NCBI GenBank assembly: GCA_964036315.1
Contig: OZ038496.1
Coordinates: 20,002,185 to 20,066,184, forward strand
Direction: 5' to 3'
DNA from: Acanthosepion esculentum
Lineage: Eukaryota; Mollusca; Cephalopoda; Sepiida; Sepiidae
DNA: 64,000 bases
In this document: positions 51,840 to 63,254 of the stretch, piece after piece
Numbering within the stretch: the stretch's first letter is position 1
Layout: every line of letters starts with the position of its first letter
Notes under the pieces: generated by a model
Seen by the model: only the letters and a program-made list of their open reading frames with translations
Told to the model about the DNA's origin: nothing
Databases searched by the model: none
Position numbers and translations under genes: made by a program

Positions 51840-53665
51840 CATCTGTCTATATTTCTGAGATGAGTTATTATGTACACTATTTACATTATTCGGACTATTG
51901 TCCTCATCTTTGTCGCCATATTTATTACAACATTTCGGCCCTTCAGTATCTGTCTATATTTCTGAGATGAGTTATTATGTACACTATTTACATTATTCGG
52001 ACTATTGTCCTCATCTTTGTCGCCATATTTATTACAACATTTCGGCCCTTCAGTATCTGTCTATATTTCTGAGATGATGTATTATGTACACTATTTACAT
52101 TATTCGGACTATTGTCCTCATCTTTGTCGCCATATTTATTACAACATTTCGGCCCTTCAGTATCTGTCTATATTTCTGAGATGAGTTATTATGTACACTA
52201 TTTACATTATTCGGACTATTGTCCTCATCTTTGTCGCCATATTTATTACAACATTTCGGCCCTTCAGTATCTGTCTATATTTCTGAGATGAGTTATTATG
52301 TACACTATTTACATTATTCGGACTATTGTCCTCATCTTTGTCGCCATATTTATTACAACATTTCGGCCCTTCAGTATCTGTCTATATTTCTGAGATGAGT
52401 TATTATGTACACTATTTACATTATTCGGACTATTGTCCTCATCTTTGTCGCCATATTTATTACAACATTTCGGCCCTTCAGTATCTGTCTATATTTCTGA
52501 GATGATGTATTATGTACACTATTTACATTATTCGGACTATTGTCCTCATCTTTGTCGCCATATTTATTACAACATTTCGGCCCTTCAGTATCTGTCTATA
52601 TTTCTGAGATGATGTATTATGTACACTATTTACATTATTCGGACTATTGTCCTCATCTTTGTCGCCATATTTATTACAACATTTCGGCCCTTCAGTATCT
52701 GTCTATATTTCTGAGATGATGTATTATGTACACTATTTACATTATTCGGACTATTGTCCTCATCTTTGTCGCCATATTTATTACAACATTTCGGCCCTTC
52801 AGTATCTGTCTATATTTCTGAGATGATGTATTATGTACACTATTTACATTATTCGGACTATTGACCTCATCTTTGTCGCCATATTTATTACAACATTTCG
52901 GCCCTTCAGTATCTGTCTATATTTCTGAGATGATGTATTATGTACACTATTTACATTATTCGGACTATTGTCCTCATCTTTGTCGCCATATTTATTACAA
53001 CATTTCGGCCCTTCAGTATCTGTCTATATTTCTGAGATGATGTATTATGTACACTATTTACATTATTCGGACTATTGTCCTCATCTTTGTCGCCATATTT
53101 ATTACAACATTTCGGCCCTTCAGTATCTGTCTATATTTCTGAGATGATGTATTATGTACACTATTTACATTATTCGGACTATTGTCCTCATCTTTGTCGC
53201 CATATTTATTACAACATTTCGGCCCTTCAGTATCTGTCTATATTTCTGAGATGAGTTATTATGTACACTATTTACATTATTCGGACTATTGTCCTCATCT
53301 TTGTCGCCATATTTATTACAACATTTCGGCCCTTCAGTATCTGTCTATATTTCTGAGATGAGTTATTATGTACACTATTTACATTATTCGGACTATTGTC
53401 CTCATCTTTGTCGCCATATTTATTACAACATTTCGGCCCTTCAGTATCTGTCTATATTTCTGAGATGATGTATTATGTACACTATTTACATTATTCGGAC
53501 TATTGTCCTCATCTTTGTCGCCATATTTATTACAATGTTTCGTCCCTTGAGTATCTGTATATATTTCTGAAATGATGTATTATGTACACTATTTACATTA
53601 TTTGGACTATTGTCCTCATCTTTGTTGCCATATTTATCACAACGTTTCGGCTGTTGTATGCTTCA
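51840..53665. repeat. 107-bp satellite, 17 copies
   Basis: Units begin TATCTGTCTATATTTCTGAG every 107 bases from 51840 to 53552. Variants GATGAGTTATT (A) and GATGATGTATT (B) occur in the order AABAAABBBBBBBAABB; the seventeenth copy is diverged and passes into the parent dispersed repeat H. On minus each unit contains CTGAAGGGCCGAAATGTTGT, a stem-II-deleted version of the H motif. Homogeneity implies recent local amplification. Confidence 0.95.
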
Positions 53666-53695
53666 GCCTTCTTCAGTATAATAAATAGATGCCTA
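53620..53695 (-). repeat. dispersed repeat H flanking the satellite
   Basis: On minus, CTGAAGAAGGCTG, a 10-base loop, CAGCCGAAACGTTGTGATAA: the full form with a 5-bp stem II (GGCTG/CAGCC). This is the closest in-window parent of the 107-bp unit. Confidence 0.6.
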
Positions 53696-53934
53696 ACAAT
53701 GGAATAATATTTTTCTTGTAAATGTCATGGATTATTACTATTGTAGTGAATTTGAATTAGTTGCTCATGCATGGGACCTTGTACCAGACTAACTCAAGTT
53801 TAGAATGCCTTAGCATGGAATAATTGTAAGAAAATAACTACATTACAATGAGTTTGATACTCATTGAGTAGCCTATATTTGTGATCTTGTACCAGAGTAA
53901 ACGAAGCCTTGCCAATCATAATCAAAATCATTAA

Positions 53935-54235
53935 GTCTTATAAACCACATGCTCTGCAACTGTAGCTGCAGTGGGTGTATCTAGGTCAGGGTAACCTGAC
54001 GGAACAGATCCCTCTATGGGCTGGTTTTGAATTCAGGGTTTTCCTCATCCTAATCAGACTGCCCCCAGAGATAAGAGAGCCCACCCTACCTTGTTATTTT
54101 ACTAATTGCTGGAGAATGATGGATTCATGATTTTAACAAGAGTATTCACATGAAGTGGATGAAACAGAATCTGCTGGAATTGGAACTCAACTTGGCGATT
54201 TCTCTTTCTGCACTCATAACCACTACATTCTATCT
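53935..54235 (-). mobile_element. tRNA-derived SINE, family 2
   Basis: On minus, GTAGTGGTTATGAGTGCAG (A-box region) and GAGTTCCAATTCCAG (B box) lead into the body and a 3' part with CCACTGCAGCTACAG, as in 23.3 kb. Confidence 0.7.
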
Positions 54236-54237
54236 TT

Positions 54238-54425
54238 ATATCCTAGTCAATAGTGACATCTAATTAATCCTAGTCAATATTGACATCTAATCAATCCTAG
54301 TCACTATGGACATGAAAACAATCTGAGTCAGTACTGACGTCTAAGTGAGCCTAGTCAATACTGACATATTAACAAGCCTTATCAACACAAACATCAAAAC
54401 ATGCCTAGTAAAAACTGACATCCAT
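54238..54425 (+). repeat. degenerate tandem repeat, about 31-bp unit
   Basis: CCTAGTCAATANTGACATCTAA-like units repeat six or seven times with increasing divergence rightward. Confidence 0.75.
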
Positions 54426-55471
54426 ACAGAGTTCATTTTAGCATCAAGAAATGGTACTTTGGAAAATCATGAAAAATGTACAAACAGCTAATAGCATTAG
54501 GTTATTGCATATTTACCAATATTTTCAATAGGCTGTGAGGAAACTAAGTAATTTATTGATTTTTACTGGATATAAATTGAAATACTGTCATATCAGATCT
54601 TTCCAGGCTAATCTTATGAACCTTTTTTAAAATTGCCAGGAGATTTGGATTATGATTGAACTGTAGATGCTTAGAAGACATTCCCATCATCATCATTATC
54701 ATCATCATTATTTCCTGTTGCTATGACTATATTTAATATTATTGATCTTACTGCACGTGTATTAAATGCAGCAAAACATCGGGTCTCCTGTAGGGTTTAG
54801 GAATAGGATTAGTTTCCAGAAATGTCATCAGAACTTCAAAAAGGATCTTGCATCCGGAATTTGTTTGTGACTGAATCCAGTGTCTGCCTGAGGATATGAG
54901 GGCTCTTTATACAAATAACTATCCCATGTCTTTCACTCTGCCTCCTTTTTCTAATCATCCTTGTTCATTTTAAGTATAAGAAATGTTATCCTGTGGAAGG
55001 TTCAGGTATGAAAAATATCTCTCGGGCACATTTTAAGAATAAGCAAAAAGAACACAAATGAAATCAGGTGCTGACTGAATTGTTTGTGTGTTTCCAATAG
55101 GGAAATAAGTAATTTGTTAATTATAAGTAACTTGTAGCTACAGCAACTACTGCTGCTACTACTAATAGTTGTGGTTGTTGTTCTCTGTGTATTGTTGTTG
55201 TTGCCTTTGATTTGTACTAAACCCACATAAGCATTAGTTTTATTATGGATAAGACCCTTTTCTGGAAGACAGCAAGGATATAAAAATGGCTATTATGGAC
55301 AACTAATTTAAAATGAGGTTACTGAAGATACAATACAGCTTCAGGGAATAATTTATTACTATAATTGTTCTTACCATCATTAACCAACCAGTAGTCAGAA
55401 TATCATGTGTACACACACACACACACATATATTTATATATATAGTGTATAGGGGCAGCAGATCATTATTCA

Positions 55472-55777
55472 AATATTGTTATATGTAACAGACAACAAAT
55501 GTCTATTATGTTTTATCATGAGACTTTCCAAGCATCGTTTAATGGCTTTAGTTTCAAGAGAAAATAAAGACAAAAACTGTCCAACATGTAGATATTTCTT
55601 TATTATATTTGTCATTGATCTAAGCTTTTGGGTCACATGAGCCATCATCAGAGAAATATTCAAATGTTGGACAGTTTTTGTCTTTATTTACTCTTGAAAC
55701 TAAAGCCATTATACAACGCTTGGAAAGGCTCATGATAAAACATAATAGACATTCGTTGTCTGTTATATTTAACAATA
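55472..55777. mobile_element. 306-bp foldback element
   Basis: Arms of about 125 bases (55472-55597 and 55652-55777) are roughly 90 percent identical inverted copies (ATGTTTTATCATGAG, TGGCTTTAGTTTCAAGAG, AAAAACTGTCCAACAT). The loop carries, on minus, CTGATGATGGCTCATG then CCCAAAAGCTT, a hammerhead-core-like motif with G12 lost and a palindromic AAGCTT. Confidence 0.8.
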
Positions 55778-55882
55778 TATATATATATATATGTAGATAT
55801 ATAGATATATATAGATAGATATATATATATATATGTAGATAGATATATATATATGTAGATATATATATATATATATATGTAG

Positions 55883-55914
<32 letters not shown>

Positions 55915-56400
55915 GTATATATAGATAGATATATATGTATATATAGATAGATATATATGTATATATAGATAGATATATATGTATATATAGATAGATATAT
56001 ATATATATATATGTAGATAGATATATATATATATGTAGATAGATACATATATATATATGTAGATAGATACATATATATATATGTAGATATATATGTATAT
56101 GTAGATAGATATATATATATATGTAGATAGATACATATATATATATGTAGATATATATATATATGTAGATAGATATATATATGTAGATAGATATATATAT
56201 GTAGATATATATATATATATGTAGATATATATATATATATGTAGATATATATATATATATGTAGATATATATATATATATGTAGATATATATATATATAT
56301 ATATGTAGATATATATATATATATGTAGATAGATATATATATATATATATGTAGATATATATATATATATATGTAGATATATATATATATATATATATGT

Positions 56401-56462
<62 letters not shown>

Positions 56463-56468
56463 GTAGAT

Positions 56469-56503
<35 letters not shown>

Positions 56504-56528
56504 GATATATATATATACATGTAGATAG

Positions 56529-56559
<31 letters not shown>

Positions 56560-56634
56560 GATATATATATATACATGTAGATAGATATATATATATATGT
56601 ATGTATGTATATATATGTAGATATATATATATGT

Positions 56635-56694
<60 letters not shown>
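55778..56694. repeat. 0.9-kb TA/TAGA array
   Basis: Long runs of TA interspersed with TAGATAGA, GTAGATA and TGTATA words. All three minus frames stay open for 318-346 codons of Tyr/Ile/Thr/Ser/His only because the words avoid stops; this is not coding. Confidence 0.97.
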
Positions 56695-56696
<2 letters not shown>

Positions 56697-56735
56697 ATGT
56701 CCTCCTTGAAATTACCCTTACCAATTACCAATTGG

Positions 56736-56737
<2 letters not shown>

Positions 56738-56771
<34 letters not shown>

Positions 56772-57062
56772 AAAAATCCAAATTGCTCATACAACAAACA
56801 GTAAGCCTGCCAAAAGAAAATACTAATACAAATAAAGTAAAAATCAAAAAAGAAAAGTGATACTAGAAAACAGGAAAATAAAACAAACTAAGAAAAAAAG
56901 ACCAAAAGGCAGACCCTGTACCTAAACATGAACTAATAGTGCTCTATGCTTAGGTCATCAAGACAGCAGAAATGCTTCACAGCATTGCATCCCAGAAAGA
57001 AAAAATGTTTGGATTGGTACTTAAGTTTACCACTCCTGCAATCATCAGGTAACCAGAACACT
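56738..57062. repeat. (TA)n array and dispersed repeat, copy 1
   Basis: TA run 56738-56767, then an A-rich segment, ATGCTTCACAGCATTGC, and on minus CTGATGATTGCAGGAGTG...TAAACTTAAGTA. Relative of 58512-58715. Confidence 0.55.
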
Positions 57063-57063
57063 T

Positions 57064-57115
57064 ATATATTTATATATATATATATATATATACATACATA
57101 CATACACATATATAT
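57064..57115. repeat. (TA)n/(CATA)n array
   Basis: TA run followed by three CATA units. Confidence 0.9.
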
Positions 57116-57150
57116 TGTGTATTTGGAATCAATCTTTCTTTTATGAAAGT

Positions 57151-58032
57151 TTCATTGAAAACAACTGACAAGGTGTGGTGGTTGTGTTTTTTTATATAAT
57201 TTCTCATGTGTTTGCATAATTCTTTTCTTTTCAGGACATAAATTATATAAAAATTGTCCAAATGTTTTCTAAGTGCTTTCAGCTTTACCTTTAGCCATTA
57301 TCAAGGATGAATCTTATTTTACATTCAACTTAGATCACCACAAGGCTACTGGTGATGATGGGATACCAACCATTGTCCTGAAGAAATGCGCGCCTGAATT
57401 GGCGCCTGCCCTCTCTAAATTATACAACTACTGCCTCAAGGAGTTTTGTTTTCCTGACTGCTGGAAGTCCTCATCCATTGTTCCTGTCTTTAAGAACTCT
57501 GGTGACCCCTCTGACCCTTCTAATTACCGTCCTATCAGTCTCCTACCACTCTTTGGCAAAGTCTTCGAAGCCCTTATCAACACCGAAGTGATTAATCACC
57601 TTATATCCCATGATCTGCTCTCAGGCAAGCAGTATGGTTTCCGCTTAAAAAATAATTGAATATATGCATTTTTTATGTATGTATCTAGAGTTAAAGGAAT
57701 GTATTATTTTACAAACATGTTCATAGTTGATATTATTGAGTGTTGACTTTTTTTGCTTCTATTATTTTTAGCCTTTTTGTACACGTGAATGATGTTATTG
57801 CATTTGTATTATCAACAAGTATGTTGCAGATAGAGTTTGGTATTTGCGACCTAATTGAGCTATGGTCAGAGAGGTGTAACATTTCATTTAAGGTCTCATT
57901 TTAATACACATGGAGACCTACTATATTTTTATATAATTTATGCCCGGTAAAGAAAATATCATACAAACATATATGAACACAAAATTATATTAAACATTTA
58001 ACCACAACACCTTGTCAGTCATTTTCAATGAA
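57151..58032 (+). mobile_element. TIR-type element R, copy 3, interrupted by LINE sequence
   Basis: Inverted ends of 33 bases (57151-57184: TTCATTGAAAACAACTGACA...; 58000-58032 complement). R sequence runs 57151-57331 and resumes at about 57655 (compare 32249-32620). The insert is the RT fragment at 57332-57654. The right half continues to the TIR. Confidence 0.65.
57332..57654 (+). pseudogene. LINE reverse transcriptase, N-terminal RT motifs
   Basis: Open for about 107 codons: LDHHKATGDDGIPTIVLKK, CWKSSSIVPVFKNSGDPSDP, SNYRPISLLPLFGKVFEALI and LLSGKQYGFR. These are RT motifs 0-2 of a Jockey-superfamily element (K-TG-DGIP, P-FK-G-P--Y-PISL, QYGFR). The catalytic YADD region is absent. It is only mildly decayed, thus younger than the other LINE type here. 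Confidence 0.8.
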
Positions 58033-58054
58033 TGTTATCTTGAATGGCCACTCA

Positions 58055-58476
58055 TCTACATCCTTGTTCCTATGCTGTTTTAATCTTCATTACCAACCTT
58101 CTCAATGATACCATCTCTCAACTTGGTATCTGCACTGACAACACTACCATTTACTTTTGCATCGATAGTCAGGCTGATCAGTCTGACACGGTCAAAATGA
58201 CTCAAGACCATCGTTAACCGGTGCAAAAATGGCTTGTCAATTTTAACACCTCTGAAACTAAACTTCTCTCCATTAATCCTCTGAGGGACACCTCTCTGCC
58301 TTCCACCAACATGGCAGATGCTATCCTCCAAGAAAGGGATTCATTGCGCCTTTTCAGGCTAACGTTCTCAGCTGGCATGAGGCGGAAAGACTACACTGAA
58401 TTCACTGCTAGATCAGCTGCTAAGAAAGTCAGTTCACTGTGTTGGGCCAGACAGTTTTTCTCTCCGGAATATATCT

Positions 58477-58480
<4 letters not shown>
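58055..58480 (+). pseudogene. LINE reverse transcriptase, C-terminal RT motifs
   Basis: Continuation of the same LINE type in broken frames: LLNDTISQLGICTDNTTIY (the YADD position reads CTDN), then KWLVNFNTSETKLLSINP and AKKVSSLCWARQFFSPE. Ends at the TA array at 58480. About 100 RT codons are missing between this and the 57332-57654 piece. Confidence 0.8.

Positions 58481-58514
<34 letters not shown>
58480..58514. repeat. (TA)n array
   Basis: A TA run truncating the LINE fragment. Confidence 0.95.
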
Positions 58515-58519
<5 letters not shown>

Positions 58520-58712
58520 AACAATATTGTTTTCACCTAGAAAAATATCCTGAGCAAAGAAAGAAAAAAAAACAAAAAAGTACCAATGAAGTAAATCAAC
58601 ACCTTGACTATCTAGACAGAGCAAAAAATGCTTCACAATGCCAATACTTAATAAAGAACACCTTGAACCGCTACACAAGTTTCACACTCTTGCAATCTTC
58701 AAGCAACTAGGG

Positions 58713-58715
<3 letters not shown>
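58515..58715. repeat. dispersed repeat, copy 2, with hammerhead-core-like end
   Basis: ATGCTTCACAATGCC and ACAAGTTTCACACTC match 56.95-57.04 kb in order. On minus, TTGAAGATTGCAAGAGTG then GAAACTTGTGTAGCGG: stem III AC/GT with A next, and GCGGTT pairing with AGTTGC upstream, but C3 is disrupted and stem II is weak. Confidence 0.5.
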
Positions 58716-58719
<4 letters not shown>

Positions 58720-58761
<42 letters not shown>

Positions 58762-59015
58762 GTATGTGTGTGTGTGTATGTATAAACGAGTGTTATTTTA
58801 GAAAGCAAATATTTATTTTTCAACATAATATCCTTCCTTGTCAGTAGACTTAACACTTCTCCATTAATCACAGATTGAACATGATACAGCAAAAGTTTCA
58901 GATCAAAATTCTGCTAACTTTGTTGAGCTACAGATTTAGTGATCCACTATTGTGTCTATATATATATATATATACATATATATATGTGTGTGTATGTATG
59001 TATGTGTGTGTGTGC
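58720..59015. repeat. (TA)n/(GTAT)n/(TG)n arrays
   Basis: Compound arrays at 58720-58782 and 58957-59014 around a unique 170-base spacer. Confidence 0.9.
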
Positions 59016-59939
59016 ATGCATTTTTACCTTATCTTTCTTTTGTATTTATGGTTTCTTTGATTAATTAACAGAGGCTTAGCTTAGGTAAGCCAGTTAGAAT
59101 CTTATTAACTTTCCTAATAAAAACAAAGTGGTAAAACCCAGCAACTTCGCATTATCCACGTAGTCTTCAACAAAACCAAATATTTCTGGGGAGAAAATAC
59201 AACAAAAAGAGCGCAAATATAACCTAAATGCCATAAAAAAATATTGAAACAGTTTCATCCTGGTTTTCATCTACTTTTCCCCTTTCTTCTTTTTTTGCTT
59301 TTGTTTTTTGTCTCCTTGCCAAAAAGAATTCCATGCTTGCATCTTCATCAGACAAGATGAGAAAACGAGGCATTCACTGCCACTGCAGTTGTTGTTGTAG
59401 ATTTGTAAAACTGTAGAAAAGAGAGAATAGTTTGACTGTAAATAAATGCCAAAGGATTTCCTTAGCCTCTAGTTATGTACAGACAGACAGGCAACTGCTC
59501 ATTGTCGGCAAGGAACATGTTGTTAACTGATGCAATGTTTGTAAAATGCCAGAAACTGTCTGATGCCAGCACTTTACCTGATATCAAACTAAAAGTACAT
59601 CTACAATCAGGAATTCTTCTTACACCTGTTATTAATCACTGACTACTGTGCCTTTTGAGTTTTTTGACTGGTTGTCCTTAAGTTTATTAAGAGGCTCAAG
59701 TTAAGGATAGAAGAGGTTTTTAAGTTATATAAAGTTTATTAACTGGTTTTTCTTATCCTTATACACTTTTTTGTTTTTTGCATATCAAGTCTTGAGAACT
59801 ACTATCAACTTATAAAGCTGAGAGTGTGGCTTTTTTTACATCATTAAATTAGTTGCCTGCAAGTAAATCTACTTGTGTTTTCTGAATGGTTGGCATTGCC
59901 AATATGGTTCATACATTCTACTGGGAGAATATGAATTTC

Positions 59940-60395
59940 TCTATATCAGGATGGTAATGGTAATATTAGCCAATTCCCTACAAGGAAATGTTTGACATTT
60001 ATTGACCAAGCAGACAGTACTGCTTTTGGTTGAAGTTTATAAAATCTTTCCTTTAAAACAATTTTTCAAAGATATCAATACAACCACTTGTTGACTAAAA
60101 TCAATGATAGACAATTAGAAGATACAAGGCCATATTTAAAAAAAATTAGACTGGCTATATTTGGCGGCATATAAGAACTCCTCAGAAACAGGAACAGTAC
60201 CGCAAATCTCAAAAATACTTTTCAAGTTTTATATACAAAGTTGTGATATCTTGTAGGCAAATATGTTAATGGTTATGGTAATATTAACTGTTTCCCTACA
60301 AGAAACATTCAGCATTCATTGACCAATCAGCCAGCAGTGCCATCAGTTAAAATCTATAAAATCTTTCTATTAAAACAATCTTTCAGGAAAATAAG
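59940..60395 (+). repeat. direct duplication, about 120-bp unit
   Basis: GGTAATGGTAATATTAGCC...ATAAAATCTTTCCTTTAAAAC (59948-60065) recurs at 60275-60385 with TCCCTACAAG and ATTGACCAA shared. Spacer about 210 bp. Confidence 0.65.
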
Positions 60396-60904
60396 TTTCT
60401 CAAGTTCAGTCACTGTTATTGCTCTTTCCTATATTGACAGGAGTTTCCTTCCTAACCTTTTATTTGAAGTAGTGTAGAATGTCAATATCTTCATTATGTC
60501 ATCATTTTCTCTTTGAGTAACATATAATATCCATTTTAGTTGTTGCTGCTGTTGGTTGTTCTCAAGTGATGTGGTGTCTTTAATTTGGTACAGCTCTTTG
60601 TTTTTGATTCTGTGCCACCAGTTCACAAACAAAAGGAATGAAGCCTGAGGGTTTTGGTAAAGAAGGATGATTGTTGCCAAAACCCTTGGACTTCACTCAC
60701 TCGAAGCCTTTTTAGCGATTGAGCTTAGATGGCAGTTGTATACAGCTGACAGTTGAGATATTTCTAAATGGATTTGGCACCATGGATGTCATCTATATGA
60801 AAGTCTTGATCTGATGAGACTCTAAGAATATGACTCAAGTTTTCATGCTGATGTTTTGTAGTGGTTGGATGAAACTATCTCTAGTGCAACCTATTCTATA
60901 TTCA

Positions 60905-60995
60905 GTTTCCTTTTCGCCAATACTAAATTTGTTATAACTGATCCATATGTTGAGGTAACTGAAGTATTTTGTATTTACTAATTCCACATAGTGTT
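60905..60995 (+). repeat. dispersed repeat X, copy 2
   Basis: ACTAAATTTGTTATAACTG and AATTCCACATAG match 18772-18870. Confidence 0.5.
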
Positions 60996-61209
60996 GGATA
61001 ACTGAATGACAAAGTGGACAAAGTCTTACACAGTAAATTGATATCCAAGTTCTTACCACATTTCATCTTTCTTATCAAATCTTCTGTTGTTTCAATGTGG
61101 AATATTTAAAAACTACAGTGATAAAAACCAAAACAGAAGTGTTGGAAAACTACATGAAATTGGTTGAGATTTTGTGTCTAGATGTGTTGGATGGCAAAAA
61201 TTTTTAAAT

Positions 61210-61605
61210 TCAAAAGTGAATGCTGGACAATCTCCTCACAAATGAAGAAGAAACTTGAAACAACAGAATGTGATTCTACAGAAGGATGCTGAGAATACCA
61301 TGGACCGAATATGTGAGCAATGACAAAGTTTTAGAGAAAATGTAAACAAAAAAGAACTCTCATACTTAACATCAGAAAGAGATAGTTATAATTTCTAGGG
61401 CACATAATGAATTTGATACCCACAGGCTATATTAAAGGCAAGAGAGAGAAAAGCAATGCGTAACCTACCTAGCGAGCTTGAGTAAATGGATGGTGGGACA
61501 AGGTTTAGGAGAGATAACAAAAAGACAAAATCCATTAAGAGGACAGGAAATTGTGGAGAGCCATGATCACCTACATCCTGAAGAGTCACACCATATAAAA
61601 TAAGT
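61210..61605 (+). pseudogene. LINE RT 3'-end remnant
   Basis: GTGAATGCTGGACAATCTCC, CATACTTAACATCAG, GAGCTTGAGTAAATGGATGG and GAAATTGTGGAGAGCCATG follow the 38930-39300 and 45050-45440 order. Stops in every frame. Confidence 0.65.
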
Positions 61606-61624
61606 AGTTCACCCCTTATTTGAA

Positions 61625-61910
61625 TTCATCAGATATTCATTCAGTTAATACGTGCCATATGTGATGCATGCTTGGGTGATCATGTATCTTTCGAGACTGA
61701 CAAGGCAAATTCTTTTCCTACAGTATGTTGCCATTTCTTTCTGTAGTAGACTGGTTGCCAACTAAGGCTAAAGAACCCAGTCTGTCCTGCTACTGGGGGG
61801 AGAAGAGATGAATTCATTCCTTTCTCAAGATTATTTGTGCGTAAATGAATCTAAGAAACTCGACTGAGTTCTCACTCAGAGCTGATATCCATTACACCAC
61901 AATGCACATC
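61625..61910 (-). mobile_element. tRNA-derived SINE, family 2, near full length
   Basis: On minus, GTGTAATGGATATCAGCTC (A-box region), then the body, ACCCAGTCTG/CAACCAGTC blocks, and the tail with CAGTCTCGAAAGATAC and TTAACTGAATG. Confidence 0.75.
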
Positions 61911-61919
61911 AGATATTAC

Positions 61920-62080
61920 TAATGACAAAGCACAAAAAGTATATGGATGGCAGAACAGGGTTGAGGAGAGTTAACAAAAAGATACAATTTACTAAGAGCT
62001 GCAAAGGACAGGAAATTGTGGAGAGCCATGTTTGTTAGCATGATGATGTGACATGGTACATAGAAGGAGGAGTATCTCTG
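61920..62080 (+). pseudogene. LINE RT 3'-end fragment
   Basis: GGATGGCAGAACAGGGTTG and GGAAATTGTGGAGAGCCATG; a second short copy of the LINE end. Confidence 0.55.
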
Positions 62081-62955
62081 TGATTGTGTTGTGTGACCTG
62101 GATTATTTTTATCCGCATTTTGATTTGGTTATCATGCTAGAATGTTCCCCATCATTCAAATCAAAATTTTCAATTTTGAAACTAATGAACTACCTACAAA
62201 CATTACTCTCTTCTATGGCACTGTAGGGATACAGAATATATCTTTCTCACAGTCTTCAATTTGGGAAAACCCAAGACCCAAGCTGTTGTTTCCCTTTTGT
62301 GGAATATATCCTTGCCTGGGACATAGTAGATGAATCTGTTTGAATCTGGGGTCCTAAACATGGCTTCTCCAGACACAGAAGTATCTCCATATTATATGTA
62401 AGAACATTCCTTTTTGTTTCTCCTTAAACTCTGCTTTGCTGTGTAAATATATATGATATATTGTTTTCTATCTGGGACATCTGTATATATGTATATATAT
62501 ATAGTTTTGTGTATGTCTTAGTAGTATAAAAGTTTCTCTGAGAATAAAGCATGTTTGTCGTTCCTTTTCCATTCAGCCATTCCATTCCATCCATGAAATA
62601 TGGTGTTATTATATCAGGGATATAATAATACCCATAATGGTGAAAATTGAAATGGAAAAATAAATCTTTCTTCCATACTCTCTCCCATTACAGCAGCATC
62701 TCCATAAATGGTACATACCTTTTTTCCTGTTTTCTAGCACTTTCTTTTTCGAAATAAAGGAGTACCAAATGATGAAATGTATCTAATTTTACTCCCTTTT
62801 CATTTTAACATAAAGTATTTAAATTTCACAATCCTCACAAAAATTATATAGAAATATGCATTGAAATGCCACCTTTTAGAATATGTGTAGATATCATAAA
62901 TTTCAATCACATGTGTAATGGAATAATGTGTCCAAACACCACTTACTGAAAAATG
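62080..62955 (+). repeat. directly repeated element U, copy 1
   Basis: TTGTGTGACCTGGATTATTTT, then CTCCATAAATGGTACATACC, GCATTGAAATGCCACC and AAATTTCAATCACATGTG, all repeated in order at 63255-63665. The middle of copy 1 is about 470 bases longer. Confidence 0.7.
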
Positions 62956-63254
62956 CTACAAATTTTTGTTCTTACCCAATATATAATACATCCTTTTTTA
63001 GATAGTATTTGTCATATCTAATAGTGGAAACTCTTCATACAATTATCTTAAAGGTAACTTTCTCTCTGCCTAAACAAGATCTAAATCTTATACAGAATCT
63101 TGTTATAACCAAATCACCTTTCATGGCAGCTGTCATTAGTCTTCAATTGCTTTCTTGTCTGCAGTAACTAAAACTATTAATAATACTATCAGAATAAATA
63201 ATCATGGATTCCTTAAGATATGGAGATGTAAGGTAAATTTTCTCAAGCAGGCTG

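Noticed and set aside
51840..53665. CRISPR array
   Set aside because: Whole 107-bp units repeat with no unique spacers; the surrounding DNA is animal.
55620..56731. Three overlapping minus-strand frames of 318-346 codons
   Set aside because: They consist of Tyr/Ile/Ser/Thr/His from TA and TAGA words that lack stops in every frame; low-complexity array, not a gene.
60805..60840. CTGATGAGACTC as a hammerhead core
   Set aside because: No GAAA at a suitable distance and no helices.
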